DNA of 64,000 bases from Betaproteobacteria bacterium (lineage in GTDB: Bacteria; Pseudomonadota; Gammaproteobacteria; Burkholderiales; Rhodocyclaceae), in assembly GCA_028065725.1 (NCBI GenBank), contig JAPTVL010000055.1:62001-126000 (forward strand). Direction: 5' to 3'. This document shows, in pieces, positions 22,536-32,575 of this stretch (position 1 is the first letter of the stretch; every line of letters begins with the position of its first letter). The notes beneath the pieces were generated by a model. It had not been told where the DNA came from and searched no databases. It saw only the letters and a program-made list of their open reading frames with translations. The position numbers and the translations under genes are program-made.

Positions 22536-22930
22536 TCGGTCTTGTCGGCTTTTAAAGGCCCGGATTCGGCTGCGGTGCCGTCCAACCGGGCGATCAGGCG
22601 CGGAAGCAGGTTCTTTTCGGCCTGATGGGTGAGTTCTCCCATCAGTTGGTCCGCCAGGCCGTCGGTGACCTTCAGCACGGCGTGCGGCAGTTCCTGACTC
22701 AGCCAGCGCGAAAGTTCCTCGCGCAGCGCGTCGAGATGCTGTTGCAGGTGCGGTGGTGCCGTGGCAAGCGCCGCCTCCTGTGCCGTGACGATTTCGGTAA
22801 GAACCGGCAAATCGTCGTCGGTTGGCGGGTTGGGCAGGGATGTTGGCGGCGATCCGGCGACGTAGGTCCGGTTGCGGCGAATCAGCGCATCGGCCTTGAG
22901 CAGGAGATCGCTGGTGTTGTCTTCAGCCAT
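22532..22930 (-). CDS. Small hypothetical helical protein next to holC
   Basis: 132 aa, no signal peptide or membrane span. Mostly charged and helical, with a Pro-rich stretch (SPPTSLPNPPTDDDLPVLTE) and a C-terminal helical part (LQQHLDALREELSRWLSQEL). Its ATG follows the holC TAA directly, so it is co-transcribed with pepA and holC. The stop overlaps the convergent GST stop. I do not recognise a family; a small partner of the DNA polymerase chi gene region is all that context suggests. Confidence 0.65.
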
Positions 22931-23359
22931 TTATCCCAGGCCTCCGGATATGTCACGGGCGTCCAGGGGATAACCGCGTTCGCGATAGAAGCGGAAGCGG
23001 TCGCGCCCAGGCAGCCTGACGCTTTCTTCGGTACTGACGACTTCGACCAGCTGCTGGAAGCGGCTGAAGCCGGGCGGGATCTCATCCGACAGGTTCAACA
23101 GGCATTCGTCGTGCAACGGATGCTCGAGTGCTGCGGCGAGAACGATGGGCGTTTCGGCCGCCAGTTTGTCATTCGCCAGGCAGTGCGGTATGAAGCCGTT
23201 GGCCGGGTGCATCCAGAGCAGGCGACTCAGTTGTTCGCTGCGTTCGCCGGCCGGCGCATAGACCAGTACCCGCCTGCCCTGGCTGCTGGCAATACCGAGC
23301 CACTGTACCATCGCCTGCAGCCGATCGTGTGCGCCGTGGAGAAAACTGATTTGCGTCAT
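22931..23359 (-). CDS. holC: HolC, DNA polymerase III chi subunit
   Basis: 142-aa chi subunit that links the clamp-loader psi subunit to single-strand-binding protein. It begins [19 protein letters not shown] and contains [38 protein letters not shown] and a [17 protein letters not shown] end, in the family order. The ATG overlaps the pepA TGA as ATGA. pepA-holC adjacency is conserved in many proteobacteria. Confidence 0.93.
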   Translation of the reverse strand: MTQISFLHGAHDRLQAMVQWLGIASSQGRRVLVYAPAGERSEQLSRLLWMHPANGFIPHCLANDKLAAETPIVLAAALEHPLHDECLLNLSDEIPPGFSRFQQLVEVVSTEESVRLPGRDRFRFYRERGYPLDARDISGGLG

Positions 23360-24879
23360 CCGCGCTTGCGCTTGCCCGTCGGCTTCGCGACCTTTCCTGC
23401 CCGATCCATCAGAAACTGGCTGAGCAAGGGAACCGGTCGCCCGGTCGCCCCTTTCTCCTTGCCGGAGCGCCAGGCAGTACCCGCGATATCGAGATGGGCC
23501 CAGTGGTACTTGTCGGCAAACCTGGCGAGAAAGCATGCGGCGGTAATGGTGCCGGCCGGACGACCGCCGATATTCGCCATATCGGCGAAGTTGCTCTTCA
23601 ACTGTTCCTGATAGTCATCCCACAACGGCAACTGCCAGGCCCGGTCGTAGGCATCGTGACCGGCATCGAGAAGTTCCCGTGCAAGTCCGTCATTGTTGGC
23701 CAGCAAGCCGGTGGTGACGTGGCCCAGCGCAATGACGCAGGCTCCGGTGAGGGTTGCAATGTCCACCACGCACGCGGGGTCGAAGCGTTCGACATAAGTC
23801 AGGGCGTCGCACAGTATCAGGCGACCTTCGGCGTCGGTGTTGAGGATTTCAACGGTCTGGCCCGACATCGACGTGATTACATCGCCGGGTTTGGTGGCGG
23901 CACCGCCGGGCATGTTTTCGGTGGTCGGGATGACGCCGATGACATTGAGCGGCAGCTTCATCAGGGCGGCGGCCTTGAGTGTGCCGAGTACGCTGGCAGC
24001 GCCGCACATGTCGTACTTCATTTCGTCCATCTCCGGCCCCGGCTTGAGCGAAATACCTCCCGAGTCGAAGGTAATGCCCTTGCCGATCAGCACCACGGGC
24101 TTTGATCCCGAGGTGCCCCCGGCATGACGCAGGACGACGAATTTGGGCGGCTCGTGCGACCCTCTGGCGACCGACAGCAAGGTGTTCATGCCGAGCTTTT
24201 CCATGTCGGCGCGATCGAGAACGTCGACGTTCAGGCCGTGCGATTTCCCCAGCTGTTTGGCCTGGTCGGCGAGATAGCTCGGCGTGCAGATGTTGCCGGG
24301 CAGATTGCCGAGGTCCTTGGCGAGCTCCATTCCGGCCGCGATGGCCAGTCCTTCGGCGAGGGCGGCTTCGGCGATGGCCAGCTCGTTGCGGCGGGTGACG
24401 CAGAACGTCAGTTTTCGCAGCGGCCTGCGCACTTCTTCCTTCTTCGACTTCAGGCGGTCGAATCGGTACAGGGTTTCCTGCACCACGAGCGCTGCCTGGC
24501 GGACCTTCCAGGCGACATCGCGCTTCTTTACCGAGAGTTCGGTCAGGTAGAGAGTACCGTCGAAGCCGCCGGTTTCGTTCAGCTGTCGCACCGCGGTCGC
24601 CATGGCCGCCCGGTATGCCTTTTCGCGGAATTCCTTTTCCTTGCCCAGCCCCACCAGCAGAATGCGATCAGCTTCGACACCGGGAACGCCATGCAGCAGA
24701 AGACTGGTACCCGGCTTGCCCTCCATGTCGCCGCGACGCAGAATGTCACTCAGAAACTGCTGTGCGGCATTGTCGATAATTTCCGCTGCCGCGGACAGTT
24801 TTCTTGGTTCGAAGATGCCCACCACGACACAGGCGCTGCGCTGCTTTTCCGGGCTTCCGCTTTTTATGCTAAATTCCAA
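23356..24879 (-). CDS. pepA: PepA, leucyl aminopeptidase
   Basis: M17 di-zinc/manganese cytosol aminopeptidase. 507 aa. The catalytic block includes [31 protein letters not shown], the signature [14 protein letters not shown] and [15 protein letters not shown] 24879 is chosen: AAAGGTGA lies six bases upstream and it gives [13 protein letters not shown], the normal N-terminus. The in-frame ATG at 24933 would add 18 atypical residues. Divergent from lptF. In E. coli PepA also binds DNA; nothing here tests that. Confidence 0.95.
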   Translation of the reverse strand: MEFSIKSGSPEKQRSACVVVGIFEPRKLSAAAEIIDNAAQQFLSDILRRGDMEGKPGTSLLLHGVPGVEADRILLVGLGKEKEFREKAYRAAMATAVRQLNETGGFDGTLYLTELSVKKRDVAWKVRQAALVVQETLYRFDRLKSKKEEVRRPLRKLTFCVTRRNELAIAEAALAEGLAIAAGMELAKDLGNLPGNICTPSYLADQAKQLGKSHGLNVDVLDRADMEKLGMNTLLSVARGSHEPPKFVVLRHAGGTSGSKPVVLIGKGITFDSGGISLKPGPEMDEMKYDMCGAASVLGTLKAAALMKLPLNVIGVIPTTENMPGGAATKPGDVITSMSGQTVEILNTDAEGRLILCDALTYVERFDPACVVDIATLTGACVIALGHVTTGLLANNDGLARELLDAGHDAYDRAWQLPLWDDYQEQLKSNFADMANIGGRPAGTITAACFLARFADKYHWAHLDIAGTAWRSGKEKGATGRPVPLLSQFLMDRAGKVAKPTGKRKRG

Positions 24880-25000
24880 AATTGTCACCTTTCGACGCAT
24901 GGGAAACGAAGAAATCGTTCTATTTTGAGCCACTTTCTCCTATGTTGTCATTATTCTCCAAGTTTTCCCAAAAAGTCAAAAGCCGGCCTGCGGTAACAGA

Positions 25001-26083
25001 ATGATATTTGAGCGCGCCGCGATTCGCGAGTTCACCCATACGGCGGCGGCGGTCTTTGTCGCACTCTTTGCGATCCTGATGACTACCCAGCTGATTCGTC
25101 TGCTGGGCGATGCGGCAGGCGGCAGGCTGGCCTCCGAGGCGGTCATCGCGCTGCTCGGGTTTCGGGCGATCAGCTACCTGCCGGTGTTGCTTTCGCTGAC
25201 GCTTTTTGTCGCCATATTGATGACCTTGTCGCGTTGGTATCGCGATTCGGAAATGGTGGTCTGGCTGGCATCCGGCATTCCGTTGACCGCATGGATCAAG
25301 CCCGTGCTGAAGTTTGTCGGGCCACCGGTAATTGTCATAGCGCTACTCTCCCTGCTGTTGGCGCCATGGGCGACCCAGAAGGCCGAGACGTATCGGCAAA
25401 CCATGGATCAGCGGGATGATGTGGCGCGGGTATCGCCAGGCTCGTTCAACGAGTCGGCGGCGGCAGACCGGGTATTTTTTGTCGAAGGCGTGGCTGGCGA
25501 GGATGGGCAGGTGAAGAATGTTTTCATCAGCTCAATTCAGCAGGGACGCCTGGGTGTGATGGCGACCGCCCATGGCCACACCGAAACCATGCCGAATGGC
25601 GACCGCTTTCTCGTGCTGGACAAGGGACGGCGCTATGAAGGAACCGCAGGAACGGCCGAGTATCGGGTGATGGAGTTCGAACGTTATGCCTTGCGCATTG
25701 AAACCAAGGAAGCGCGCGGCTTCGAGGATTCGCCGCGTACCAAGCCTTTGTGGGCGCTGGTACGGGAACCGCATCCGCAAAATCTTGCAGAGTTGCTCTG
25801 GCGTCTGGGCCTGCCCTTGGCCGCCCTGAATCTGGCAGTGCTGGCGATACCCCTGGCTTTCGTCAATCCGCGTGCCGGACGTACCAATAATCTGATTTTC
25901 GCGCTGCTCACCTACATGGTTTACAGCAATCTGCTCAGTGTCAGCCAGGCATGGGTGGCGCAAGGAAAGCTGCGTTTCGAGATTGGCATTTGGGCCGTGC
26001 ACGTCGGCATGTTCCTGCTCTTGGTAATTCTCTTCTATCGCCGGCAGAACCCATTGGCCTGGGGCAAGCTTCGATGGCGCTAA
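25001..26083 (+). CDS. lptF: LptF, LPS export permease
   Basis: 360-aa YjgP/YjgQ-family permease of the LptB2FGC extractor that moves lipopolysaccharide out of the inner membrane. Six hydrophobic segments flank a periplasmic beta-jellyroll (about residues 130-260: FVEGVAGEDGQVKNVFISS, YRVMEFERYALRIE). Typical start IFERAAIREFTHTAAAVFVA. It overlaps lptG by 10 bases. Divergent from pepA across about 120 bases. Confidence 0.95.
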   Translation: MIFERAAIREFTHTAAAVFVALFAILMTTQLIRLLGDAAGGRLASEAVIALLGFRAISYLPVLLSLTLFVAILMTLSRWYRDSEMVVWLASGIPLTAWIKPVLKFVGPPVIVIALLSLLLAPWATQKAETYRQTMDQRDDVARVSPGSFNESAAADRVFFVEGVAGEDGQVKNVFISSIQQGRLGVMATAHGHTETMPNGDRFLVLDKGRRYEGTAGTAEYRVMEFERYALRIETKEARGFEDSPRTKPLWALVREPHPQNLAELLWRLGLPLAALNLAVLAIPLAFVNPRAGRTNNLIFALLTYMVYSNLLSVSQAWVAQGKLRFEIGIWAVHVGMFLLLVILFYRRQNPLAWGKLRWR

Positions 26084-27153
26084 AAATATATGAACGCCAC
26101 CTGGCGCGTGAAATCTATGCCGCCACCGGTTTGGTGCTGCTGGCCTTTCTGATGCTGTTTGCCTTCTTTGACTTGATCCATCAGCTTGAAAGCATTGGCA
26201 AAGGCGGCTACCAGATTCAGCATGCCCTGGGTTACGTGGCGCTGACTCTACCCGGTCGGCTCTACGAACTTTTCCCGATCGGCGTGCTGATCGGCACGCT
26301 GTATGCCCTGACAGTCCTGGCGCGGCATTCCGAAATCACGGTGCTGCGTGCAGCGGGACTGTCTACCGGCGATTTGCTGCTCACCCTGGCCAAGATCGGC
26401 ACGGTGTTCGTGGTTCTGACGCTGCTGATGGGCGAACTGGTCGCGCCACCCGCCGAGCGTGCCGCCCAGCAGCTCAGGCTGAGGGCCATGGGATCGATGG
26501 TGGCGCAGGAGTTCCGCTCCGGCCTGTGGGTCAAGGACGAGCGTTCGTTCGTCAATGTGCGCGAGGTGCTTCCGGACGCGTCATTGCAGAATGTTCGCAT
26601 TTTTGAATTCGACGACCGGTTTCAACTGCTTTCGATCAGCCAGGCCGAACGAGGCAGTTACCTCAGGGATGGGAACTGGTTGCTGGATGGGGTTGTCCGC
26701 ACGGTGTTTTCAGGGGAGGCAGCCCATGTCGAAAGATTCCGCGAGCTGAACTGGAAGTCGGGGCTGAGTCCGGATCTGCTGGCCGTGCTCATGGTGGTTC
26801 CGGAGCGTATGTCGCTGGTCAATCTGTATCTCTTTGTTCGTCATCTGAGCGGAAATCAGCAAAAGACCGACCGCTACGATATCGCGATGTGGAAAAAACT
26901 GATCTATCCGCTGGCTGCGTTGGTGATGATGGCACTGGCGCTGCCGTTTGCATATATGCAGGACCGGATGGGAACGGTCAGCATTCGGGTATTCGCCGGG
27001 ATCATGCTCGGGATTGGCTTTCACATGCTGAACGGACTGTTTTCCAGTCTCGGCGTCATCAACAGCTGGCCGCCGTTCTTTTCTGCGATTACACCGAGCG
27101 TGCTGTTCCTGGTCACTGCCGCCGGTATGCTCTGGTGGGTCGAGCGACGCTGA
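26074..27153 (+). CDS. lptG: LptG, LPS export permease
   Basis: 359-aa partner of LptF with the same architecture: membrane helices, a periplasmic jellyroll in the middle and a C-terminal helical block (LIYPLAALVMMALALPFAYM, then GIMLGIGFHMLNGLFSSLG). The in-frame ATG at 25951 lies inside lptF; ATG 26074 (MALKIYERHLAREIYAATG) gives the family N-terminus. Convergent with the RDD gene, whose stop is eight bases away. Confidence 0.95.
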   Translation: MALKIYERHLAREIYAATGLVLLAFLMLFAFFDLIHQLESIGKGGYQIQHALGYVALTLPGRLYELFPIGVLIGTLYALTVLARHSEITVLRAAGLSTGDLLLTLAKIGTVFVVLTLLMGELVAPPAERAAQQLRLRAMGSMVAQEFRSGLWVKDERSFVNVREVLPDASLQNVRIFEFDDRFQLLSISQAERGSYLRDGNWLLDGVVRTVFSGEAAHVERFRELNWKSGLSPDLLAVLMVVPERMSLVNLYLFVRHLSGNQQKTDRYDIAMWKKLIYPLAALVMMALALPFAYMQDRMGTVSIRVFAGIMLGIGFHMLNGLFSSLGVINSWPPFFSAITPSVLFLVTAAGMLWWVERR

Positions 27154-27160
27154 TTGGAAA

Positions 27161-27589
27161 CTAGCTTTGCTTGAATATTAATCGCGTACCGGCCAGCCGA
27201 TCATGCAGGAATTGACGATCCGGGTCGATGAGTGCCCAAAGCAGTCCCACGCCTAGGCAGCTGATGCTGGGCCAGGAAAGTGCGTAGCGCAGGATCAGTT
27301 GCGCCGGGGAAGGTTTCGCTCCGCTCGGCGTTGATATCTTGATTTTCCAGGTCTGCATCGCCAGGGTTTGCCCGCCGTGCTGCCAGTACCAGACAAAATA
27401 GCAGCCGACCAGCATGAATACATGGACGATCAGCATCCAACCGGGCAATGCGATGCTGAAGCCGATGCCGAGGATAACGTGGGGCAATAGAAAGAATACC
27501 GAAAGCACGCCAAGCAGCAGCAGGCTCTCGTAGGCCATGCTGGCAATGCGACGACCGAGGTTCGGTACTTGAATCCCGGGAACTGCCAT
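27161..27589 (-). CDS. RDD-family membrane protein
   Basis: 142-aa protein with three to four hydrophobic helices. Family hallmarks are the opening PNLGRRIASMAYESLLLLGV, the WYWQHGGQTLAMQTWKIKI segment after helix 2 and the C-terminal DRQFLHDRLAGTRLI with the Arg-Asp pair. ATG 27589 is chosen over a longer ORF because it starts just after the DUF3106 stop at 27598. Last gene of the sigma factor operon. Function of RDD proteins is mostly unknown; some are Na+/H+ antiporters. Confidence 0.88.
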   Translation of the reverse strand: MAVPGIQVPNLGRRIASMAYESLLLLGVLSVFFLLPHVILGIGFSIALPGWMLIVHVFMLVGCYFVWYWQHGGQTLAMQTWKIKISTPSGAKPSPAQLILRYALSWPSISCLGVGLLWALIDPDRQFLHDRLAGTRLIFKQS

Positions 27590-27597
27590 TCCGCAGA

Positions 27598-28131
27598 TCA
27601 GCGAACCGCAGCTGGAATCCCCGGAGCTGCCGGTAGCGGGGCATTCGCGGGGGAGGGCGGTTTCGGAGCGATGACGGCCTTGGACGGCGCTGGGCGTGGC
27701 GTTGGTTTTCTGGCGGCCTCGGCCTTGAGGCGGGCCTTTTCGCTCTCGGGAAGAACCTTGTATTCCTCCCATTTCTGTTTGACGGCTTCCTTCTTTTCCG
27801 GAGGGGCTTTCTGCAGGGACTTGTAGCGATCTCGTGCACGTTTGCGCTCATCCGGCGTCAGTTTGGCCCAGGCCGTCATTCGACGCTGCATCCGGGCCTG
27901 CTCGTCTGGCGAAAGGGATTGGTAGCGCTGAGCAATACCCAGCCACTTTTTGCGACGGAATCCGTCCATCTTGTCCCACTCACCGGAAAGCGGAGCCAGG
28001 ACGCGCTTTTGCTCCGCGCTCAGCTCACTCCATGATGGCTGTGAAAGCGGAGGTGCCATGACTGCATGGCTGAACGGGGCAGCCAGCCAAAGCGCTACTG
28101 CGAGGACGAGTTCGAGGCGTGCTCTAGCCAT
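27598..28131 (-). CDS. DUF3106 exported protein
   Basis: 177 aa with a signal peptide (LVLAVALWLAAPFSHA). The mature protein is a run of short Trp/Leu helical repeats of the form L-x-x-x-W-x-x-L-x-x-x-x-R (WSELSAEQKRVLAPLSGEWD; FRRKKWLGIAQRYQSLSPDE; MTAWAKLTPDERKRARDRY), then a Pro/Ala/Lys-rich tail. This is the DUF3106 pattern. Such Trp-repeat proteins sit next to an anti-sigma-like DUF3619 protein and a sigma factor in betaproteobacteria, suggesting a periplasmic sensing role (inference). Overlaps the upstream gene by 37 bases. Confidence 0.85.
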   Translation of the reverse strand: MARARLELVLAVALWLAAPFSHAVMAPPLSQPSWSELSAEQKRVLAPLSGEWDKMDGFRRKKWLGIAQRYQSLSPDEQARMQRRMTAWAKLTPDERKRARDRYKSLQKAPPEKKEAVKQKWEEYKVLPESEKARLKAEAARKPTPRPAPSKAVIAPKPPSPANAPLPAAPGIPAAVR

Positions 28132-28481
28132 GCGTGGAAGCCTCGATCAAGATACGCCGAAGGGGGCAGATCGTCGGCAAGAAGGGCACTGTCGATTTCC
28201 TCGAATTCCCGAGCTTGTTCAAAAGCATTCCAGTAATGAGTTCCCGTGGCGCCAACGACCAACGCGATGACGGCGAGCACGGTGCGGGCATACGGGAGAA
28301 TACTGGACTCGACATTGTATCCAACGCCGGCGAACCGAAGCCCGCGTACCGCCACGCGCTGACTGTTCAATGCCGTTTGGCGGGCCTGATTAAGGCGGGC
28401 AAGAATCTTCCCGTCAAGGTTGTCCACGCCCTGATTGAGAATCTGCCTCGCCTTGTAGCCGAATTCGGTATCCTGTTTCAT
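28095..28481 (-). CDS. DUF3619 membrane protein, possible anti-sigma factor
   Basis: 128 aa. A cytosolic helical N-terminus (KQDTEFGYKARQILNQGVDN) is followed by an Arg/Leu segment, one transmembrane helix near residues 74-92 (ARTVLAVIALVVGATGTHYW) and a short periplasmic acidic end (EIDSALLADDLPPSAYLDRG). ATG overlaps the sigma factor TGA (ATGA). Topology and position right after a sigma gene are typical of anti-sigma factors; that role is inferred, not shown. Confidence 0.82.
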   Translation of the reverse strand: MKQDTEFGYKARQILNQGVDNLDGKILARLNQARQTALNSQRVAVRGLRFAGVGYNVESSILPYARTVLAVIALVVGATGTHYWNAFEQAREFEEIDSALLADDLPPSAYLDRGFHAWLEHASNSSSQ

Positions 28482-29041
28482 AGTTCTATGCCCTTCGCCT
28501 TGAGTGCTGCTGCGAGAGTGTGGGTGGCGCGAGAACAGTGCGTTTTTACGCTTCCCTCGGTACATCCCATCGCGGCGGCAGTTTCGGCAATATCCATTTC
28601 CTCCCAGTAACGCATGAGGAAGGCCTCACGTTGACGTGGCGGCAACTTTCCTATCTCTTTTTCAATAACACCAAGGAGTTGCACGCGCTCCAGTTGGCGG
28701 TGCGGTGTGGCAAGACCATCTGACTCGTTATCTGCAGTGAAAGTTTCAAGCGGGTCAGTTTCGTCTCCATCGCCGGCAGAAAGCGAGGACAACAGGGTTG
28801 TCCACAACGAACGCACCCTGGAGCGCCGGTAACTGTCGCGTATCGCGTTTTGCAGGATTCGCTGAAACAGCATCGGCCATTCGGTGGCCGGCCGATCCCC
28901 GTATTTTTCTGCAAGGCGCATCATGGCGTCCTGGACGATGTCGAGCGCGGTCTCCTCGTTTCGAATGGCAAACATGGCCTGTTTGAAGGCGCGTCGCTCT
29001 ATGCCGGCAAGGAAATTCGATAGTTCAGTTCGGGAACTCAG
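28478..29041 (-). CDS. RNA polymerase sigma-70 family (ECF-like) factor, apparent CTG start
   Basis: Region 2 is present in ALDIVQDAMMRLAEKY and RILQNAIRDSYRR, and region 4 in LPPRQREAFLMRYWEEMDIA, AAMGCTEGSVKTHCSRA. The first ATG (28975) would cut off conserved residues; the frame continues upstream through FLAGIERRAFKQAMFAIRNE with no ATG, GTG or TTG before a stop codon. CTG 29041 has GGAG six bases upstream and gives a 187-aa protein of normal length. First gene of an operon with DUF3619, DUF3106 and RDD genes; divergent from ilvB. Confidence 0.8.
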   Translation of the reverse strand: MSSRTELSNFLAGIERRAFKQAMFAIRNEETALDIVQDAMMRLAEKYGDRPATEWPMLFQRILQNAIRDSYRRSRVRSLWTTLLSSLSAGDGDETDPLETFTADNESDGLATPHRQLERVQLLGVIEKEIGKLPPRQREAFLMRYWEEMDIAETAAAMGCTEGSVKTHCSRATHTLAAALKAKGIEL

Positions 29042-29097
29042 GGGAGGCTCCGGCCACCGTCCAGCAGTTTTTCAGTGCCAACGATAGACTAAAAATC

Positions 29098-29126
29098 TTG
29101 ACCATTCGCGGGCGAGTCAGTAAGGT
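29098..29126 (+). promoter_or_regulatory. Putative sigma-70 promoter of ilvBHC
   Basis: TTGACC (29098-29103), 17-base spacer, TAAGGT (29121-29126). The start near 29133 would leave a 5' UTR of about 30 bases before ilvB. No leader ORF rich in Ile/Leu/Val codons was found here. Confidence 0.5.
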
Positions 29127-29163
29127 TACATGTTTCACTCGAAAAGTGTAACAGGTGTAACCA

Positions 29164-30873
29164 ATGCAGCTAACAGGCGCAGAAATTGTAATCAGGTGCT
29201 TGCAGGAGGAAAAGGTCGAGTACGTATTCGGCTACCCCGGCGGCTCGGTCCTTTATATTTACGACGAGTTGTTCAAACAGGACAAGTTCAAGCATGTCCT
29301 GGTTCGCCATGAGCAGGCCGCGGTACATGCTGCGGACGCCTATTCACGCTCGTCCAACAAGATCGGCGTGTGCATGGTCACCTCAGGGCCTGGCGTCACC
29401 AATGCCGTCACGGGAATTGCCACCGCGCATATGGACTCGATCCCGATGGTAATCATCAGCGGGCAGGTGCCTACGGCCTACATCGGGCAGGATGCCTTCC
29501 AGGAATGCGACACGGTGGGAATTACCCGGCCCTGCGTCAAGCACAATTTCCTGGTCAAGGACGTCAGGGATCTGGCGTTAACCCTGAAAAAGGCCTTCTA
29601 CATCGCCAAGACAGGTCGTCCGGGTCCGGTTCTGGTGGATATCCCGAAGGACATCACCAACCAGAAATGCGAGTTCGAATATCCCAAGACCATTGCGATG
29701 CGGTCTTATAACCCTATGGTCAAGGGCCACAGCGGGCAGATCAAGAAAGCAGTGCAGATGCTGCTGGAGGCCAGGCGGCCGATGATTTACGCCGGAGGCG
29801 GGGTCATTCTTTCCGATGCCGCGGAAAAGCTTGCCAAGCTGGCGCGGACCCTGGGCTATCCGGTGACCAACACCCTGATGGGCCTGGGCGGATATCCCGC
29901 CACCGACAAACAGTCCCTTGGCATGCTGGGCATGCACGGCACGTATGAGGCCAATATGGCCATGCAGAATTGCGATGTCCTGATCGCCGTCGGCGCGCGT
30001 TTCGACGATCGCGTGATCGGCAATCCGGTGCATTTTGCAGAGGTCTCGCGCAGGATCATTCACATCGACATCGACCCTTCCTCGATTTCGAAGCGGGTCA
30101 AGGTCGATGTGCCCATCGTCGGCAATCTGCCGGATGTTCTCGACGAACTCCAGAAACTGCTCGAGGCCTCGGCCGGGGTGCCCGATCCGAAGGCGCTGGC
30201 GACCTGGTGGAAGCAGATCGAGGACTGGCGCGGCAAGAAATCGCTCAAGTACAAGCAGGGCAAGGAAATCATCATGCCCCAGTACGTGGTGGAGAAGCTC
30301 TACGAGGTTACCGGCGGCGATGCCTTCATCACGTCGGACGTTGGCCAGCATCAAATGTGGGCGGCGCAGTACTACAAATTCGACAAGCCGCGGCGCTGGA
30401 TCAATTCCGGGGGGCTGGGCACCATGGGGGTCGGACTTCCCTACGCGATGGGCGTGCGCTTTGCCAATCCGAAAGCCACCGTGGCCTGCATTACCGGTGA
30501 GGCCTCGATCCAGATGAACATCCAGGAATTGTCGACTGCCAAGCAGTTCCGTTTGCCGATCAAGATCATCAATCTCAACAATCGCTACCTCGGCATGGTG
30601 CGGCAGTGGCAGCAGATGTTCCACGGCAACCGTTACGCCGAATCCTACGTCGATGCCTTGCCGGATTTCGTCAAGCTGGCCGAGTCCTATGGGCATGTCG
30701 GCATGAAGATAGAGCGTCCGGCTGATGTCGAGCCGGCCTTGCGCGAAGCCTTCACCAAGCACAAGAACGATCTTGTCTTCATGGATTTCCTCACCGATCA
30801 GACGGCCAACGTGTATCCGATGGTGGCGGCCGGCAAGGGCTTGTCGGAAATGATCCTGGCCGAGGAACTGTAA
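29164..30873 (+). CDS. ilvB: IlvB-type acetolactate synthase large subunit
   Basis: ThDP-dependent catalytic subunit for acetolactate and acetohydroxybutyrate, the committed step of Val/Leu/Ile synthesis. 569 aa. The N-terminal PYR domain has VFGYPGGSVLYIYDEL and the catalytic Glu in LVRHEQAAVHAADAYSR. The central domain has an FAD-binding region (GMHGTYEANMAMQ). The C-terminal PP domain carries the ThDP motif GEASIQMNIQELSTAKQFRL followed by NNRYLGMVRQWQ. AGGTG lies six bases before the ATG. First of ilvBHC. The symbol ilvI would be equally valid. Confidence 0.96.
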   Translation: MQLTGAEIVIRCLQEEKVEYVFGYPGGSVLYIYDELFKQDKFKHVLVRHEQAAVHAADAYSRSSNKIGVCMVTSGPGVTNAVTGIATAHMDSIPMVIISGQVPTAYIGQDAFQECDTVGITRPCVKHNFLVKDVRDLALTLKKAFYIAKTGRPGPVLVDIPKDITNQKCEFEYPKTIAMRSYNPMVKGHSGQIKKAVQMLLEARRPMIYAGGGVILSDAAEKLAKLARTLGYPVTNTLMGLGGYPATDKQSLGMLGMHGTYEANMAMQNCDVLIAVGARFDDRVIGNPVHFAEVSRRIIHIDIDPSSISKRVKVDVPIVGNLPDVLDELQKLLEASAGVPDPKALATWWKQIEDWRGKKSLKYKQGKEIIMPQYVVEKLYEVTGGDAFITSDVGQHQMWAAQYYKFDKPRRWINSGGLGTMGVGLPYAMGVRFANPKATVACITGEASIQMNIQELSTAKQFRLPIKIINLNNRYLGMVRQWQQMFHGNRYAESYVDALPDFVKLAESYGHVGMKIERPADVEPALREAFTKHKNDLVFMDFLTDQTANVYPMVAAGKGLSEMILAEEL

Positions 30874-30875
30874 GC

Positions 30876-31367
30876 ATGCGACACATTATTTCCATTCTCA
30901 TCGAAAACGAGGCGGGTGCTCTTTCCCGCGTTTCCGGTCTGTTCTCCGCCCGTGCCTTCAACATCGAGTCGCTGACTGTGGCGCCGACGGAAGATGCTTC
31001 GCTGTCCCGCATGACAATCGTCAGTACGGGATCCGACGACGTCATCGAACAGATCACCAAGCAGCTCAACAAGCTGATCGACGTCGTCAAGGTGGTGGAC
31101 TTGTCCGAGGCCGCGCATATCGAGCGCGAGCTGATGCTGGTCAAGGTGCGCGCTGCGGGCAAGGATCGCGAGGAGATGAAGCGCATCGCCGACATCTTCC
31201 GCGGCCGCATCATCGACGTCACCGACTCGACCTACGTCATCGAACTGACAGGCAATGGTTCCAAGCTGGATGCCTTCCTCGAAGCCATCGATCGCTCCCT
31301 GATCCTCGAAACGGTTCGTACCGGCGTTTCGGGCATCGGACGCGGCGATCGCATACTCAAAGTCTGA
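30876..31367 (+). CDS. ilvH: Acetolactate synthase small (regulatory) subunit
   Basis: 163-aa subunit that activates the large subunit and confers valine feedback inhibition. The N-terminal ACT domain is RHIISILIENEAGALSRVSG ... FNIESLTVAPTED, and a C-terminal domain (LMLVKVRAAGKDREEMKRIA ... YVIELTGNGSKLDAFLEAI) matches the long IlvH form. It begins two bases after ilvB ends. Confidence 0.96.
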   Translation: MRHIISILIENEAGALSRVSGLFSARAFNIESLTVAPTEDASLSRMTIVSTGSDDVIEQITKQLNKLIDVVKVVDLSEAAHIERELMLVKVRAAGKDREEMKRIADIFRGRIIDVTDSTYVIELTGNGSKLDAFLEAIDRSLILETVRTGVSGIGRGDRILKV

Positions 31368-31374
31368 AATCTGA

Positions 31375-32406
<1,032 letters not shown>

Positions 32407-32423
32407 TTGCAGGCAGGCATGGC

Positions 32424-32450
32424 AAAGGGCACGGCAACGCCGTGCCCTTT
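32424..32450 (+). terminator. Intrinsic terminator after ilvC
   Basis: A perfect 12-bp stem (32424-32435 with 32439-32450) with a 3-base AAC loop, ending in TTT. It separates ilvBHC from pssA. Confidence 0.8.
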
Positions 32451-32575
32451 GTCCATTCGGGCGGCCAGTTTGCAGTAATGCGCTTTCCGGTGCGATTTGC
32501 CGCAGACGTTACGACGGTAGTCGCGCGACCGGATTGAGCCGTTAGAATAGGGACAGTTTCCTTTCCGCTCTCACC

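Noticed and set aside
29098..29163. Attenuator or leader peptide before ilvB
   Set aside because: The predicted UTR is only about 30 bases with no Ile/Leu/Val-rich ORF and no terminator hairpin.
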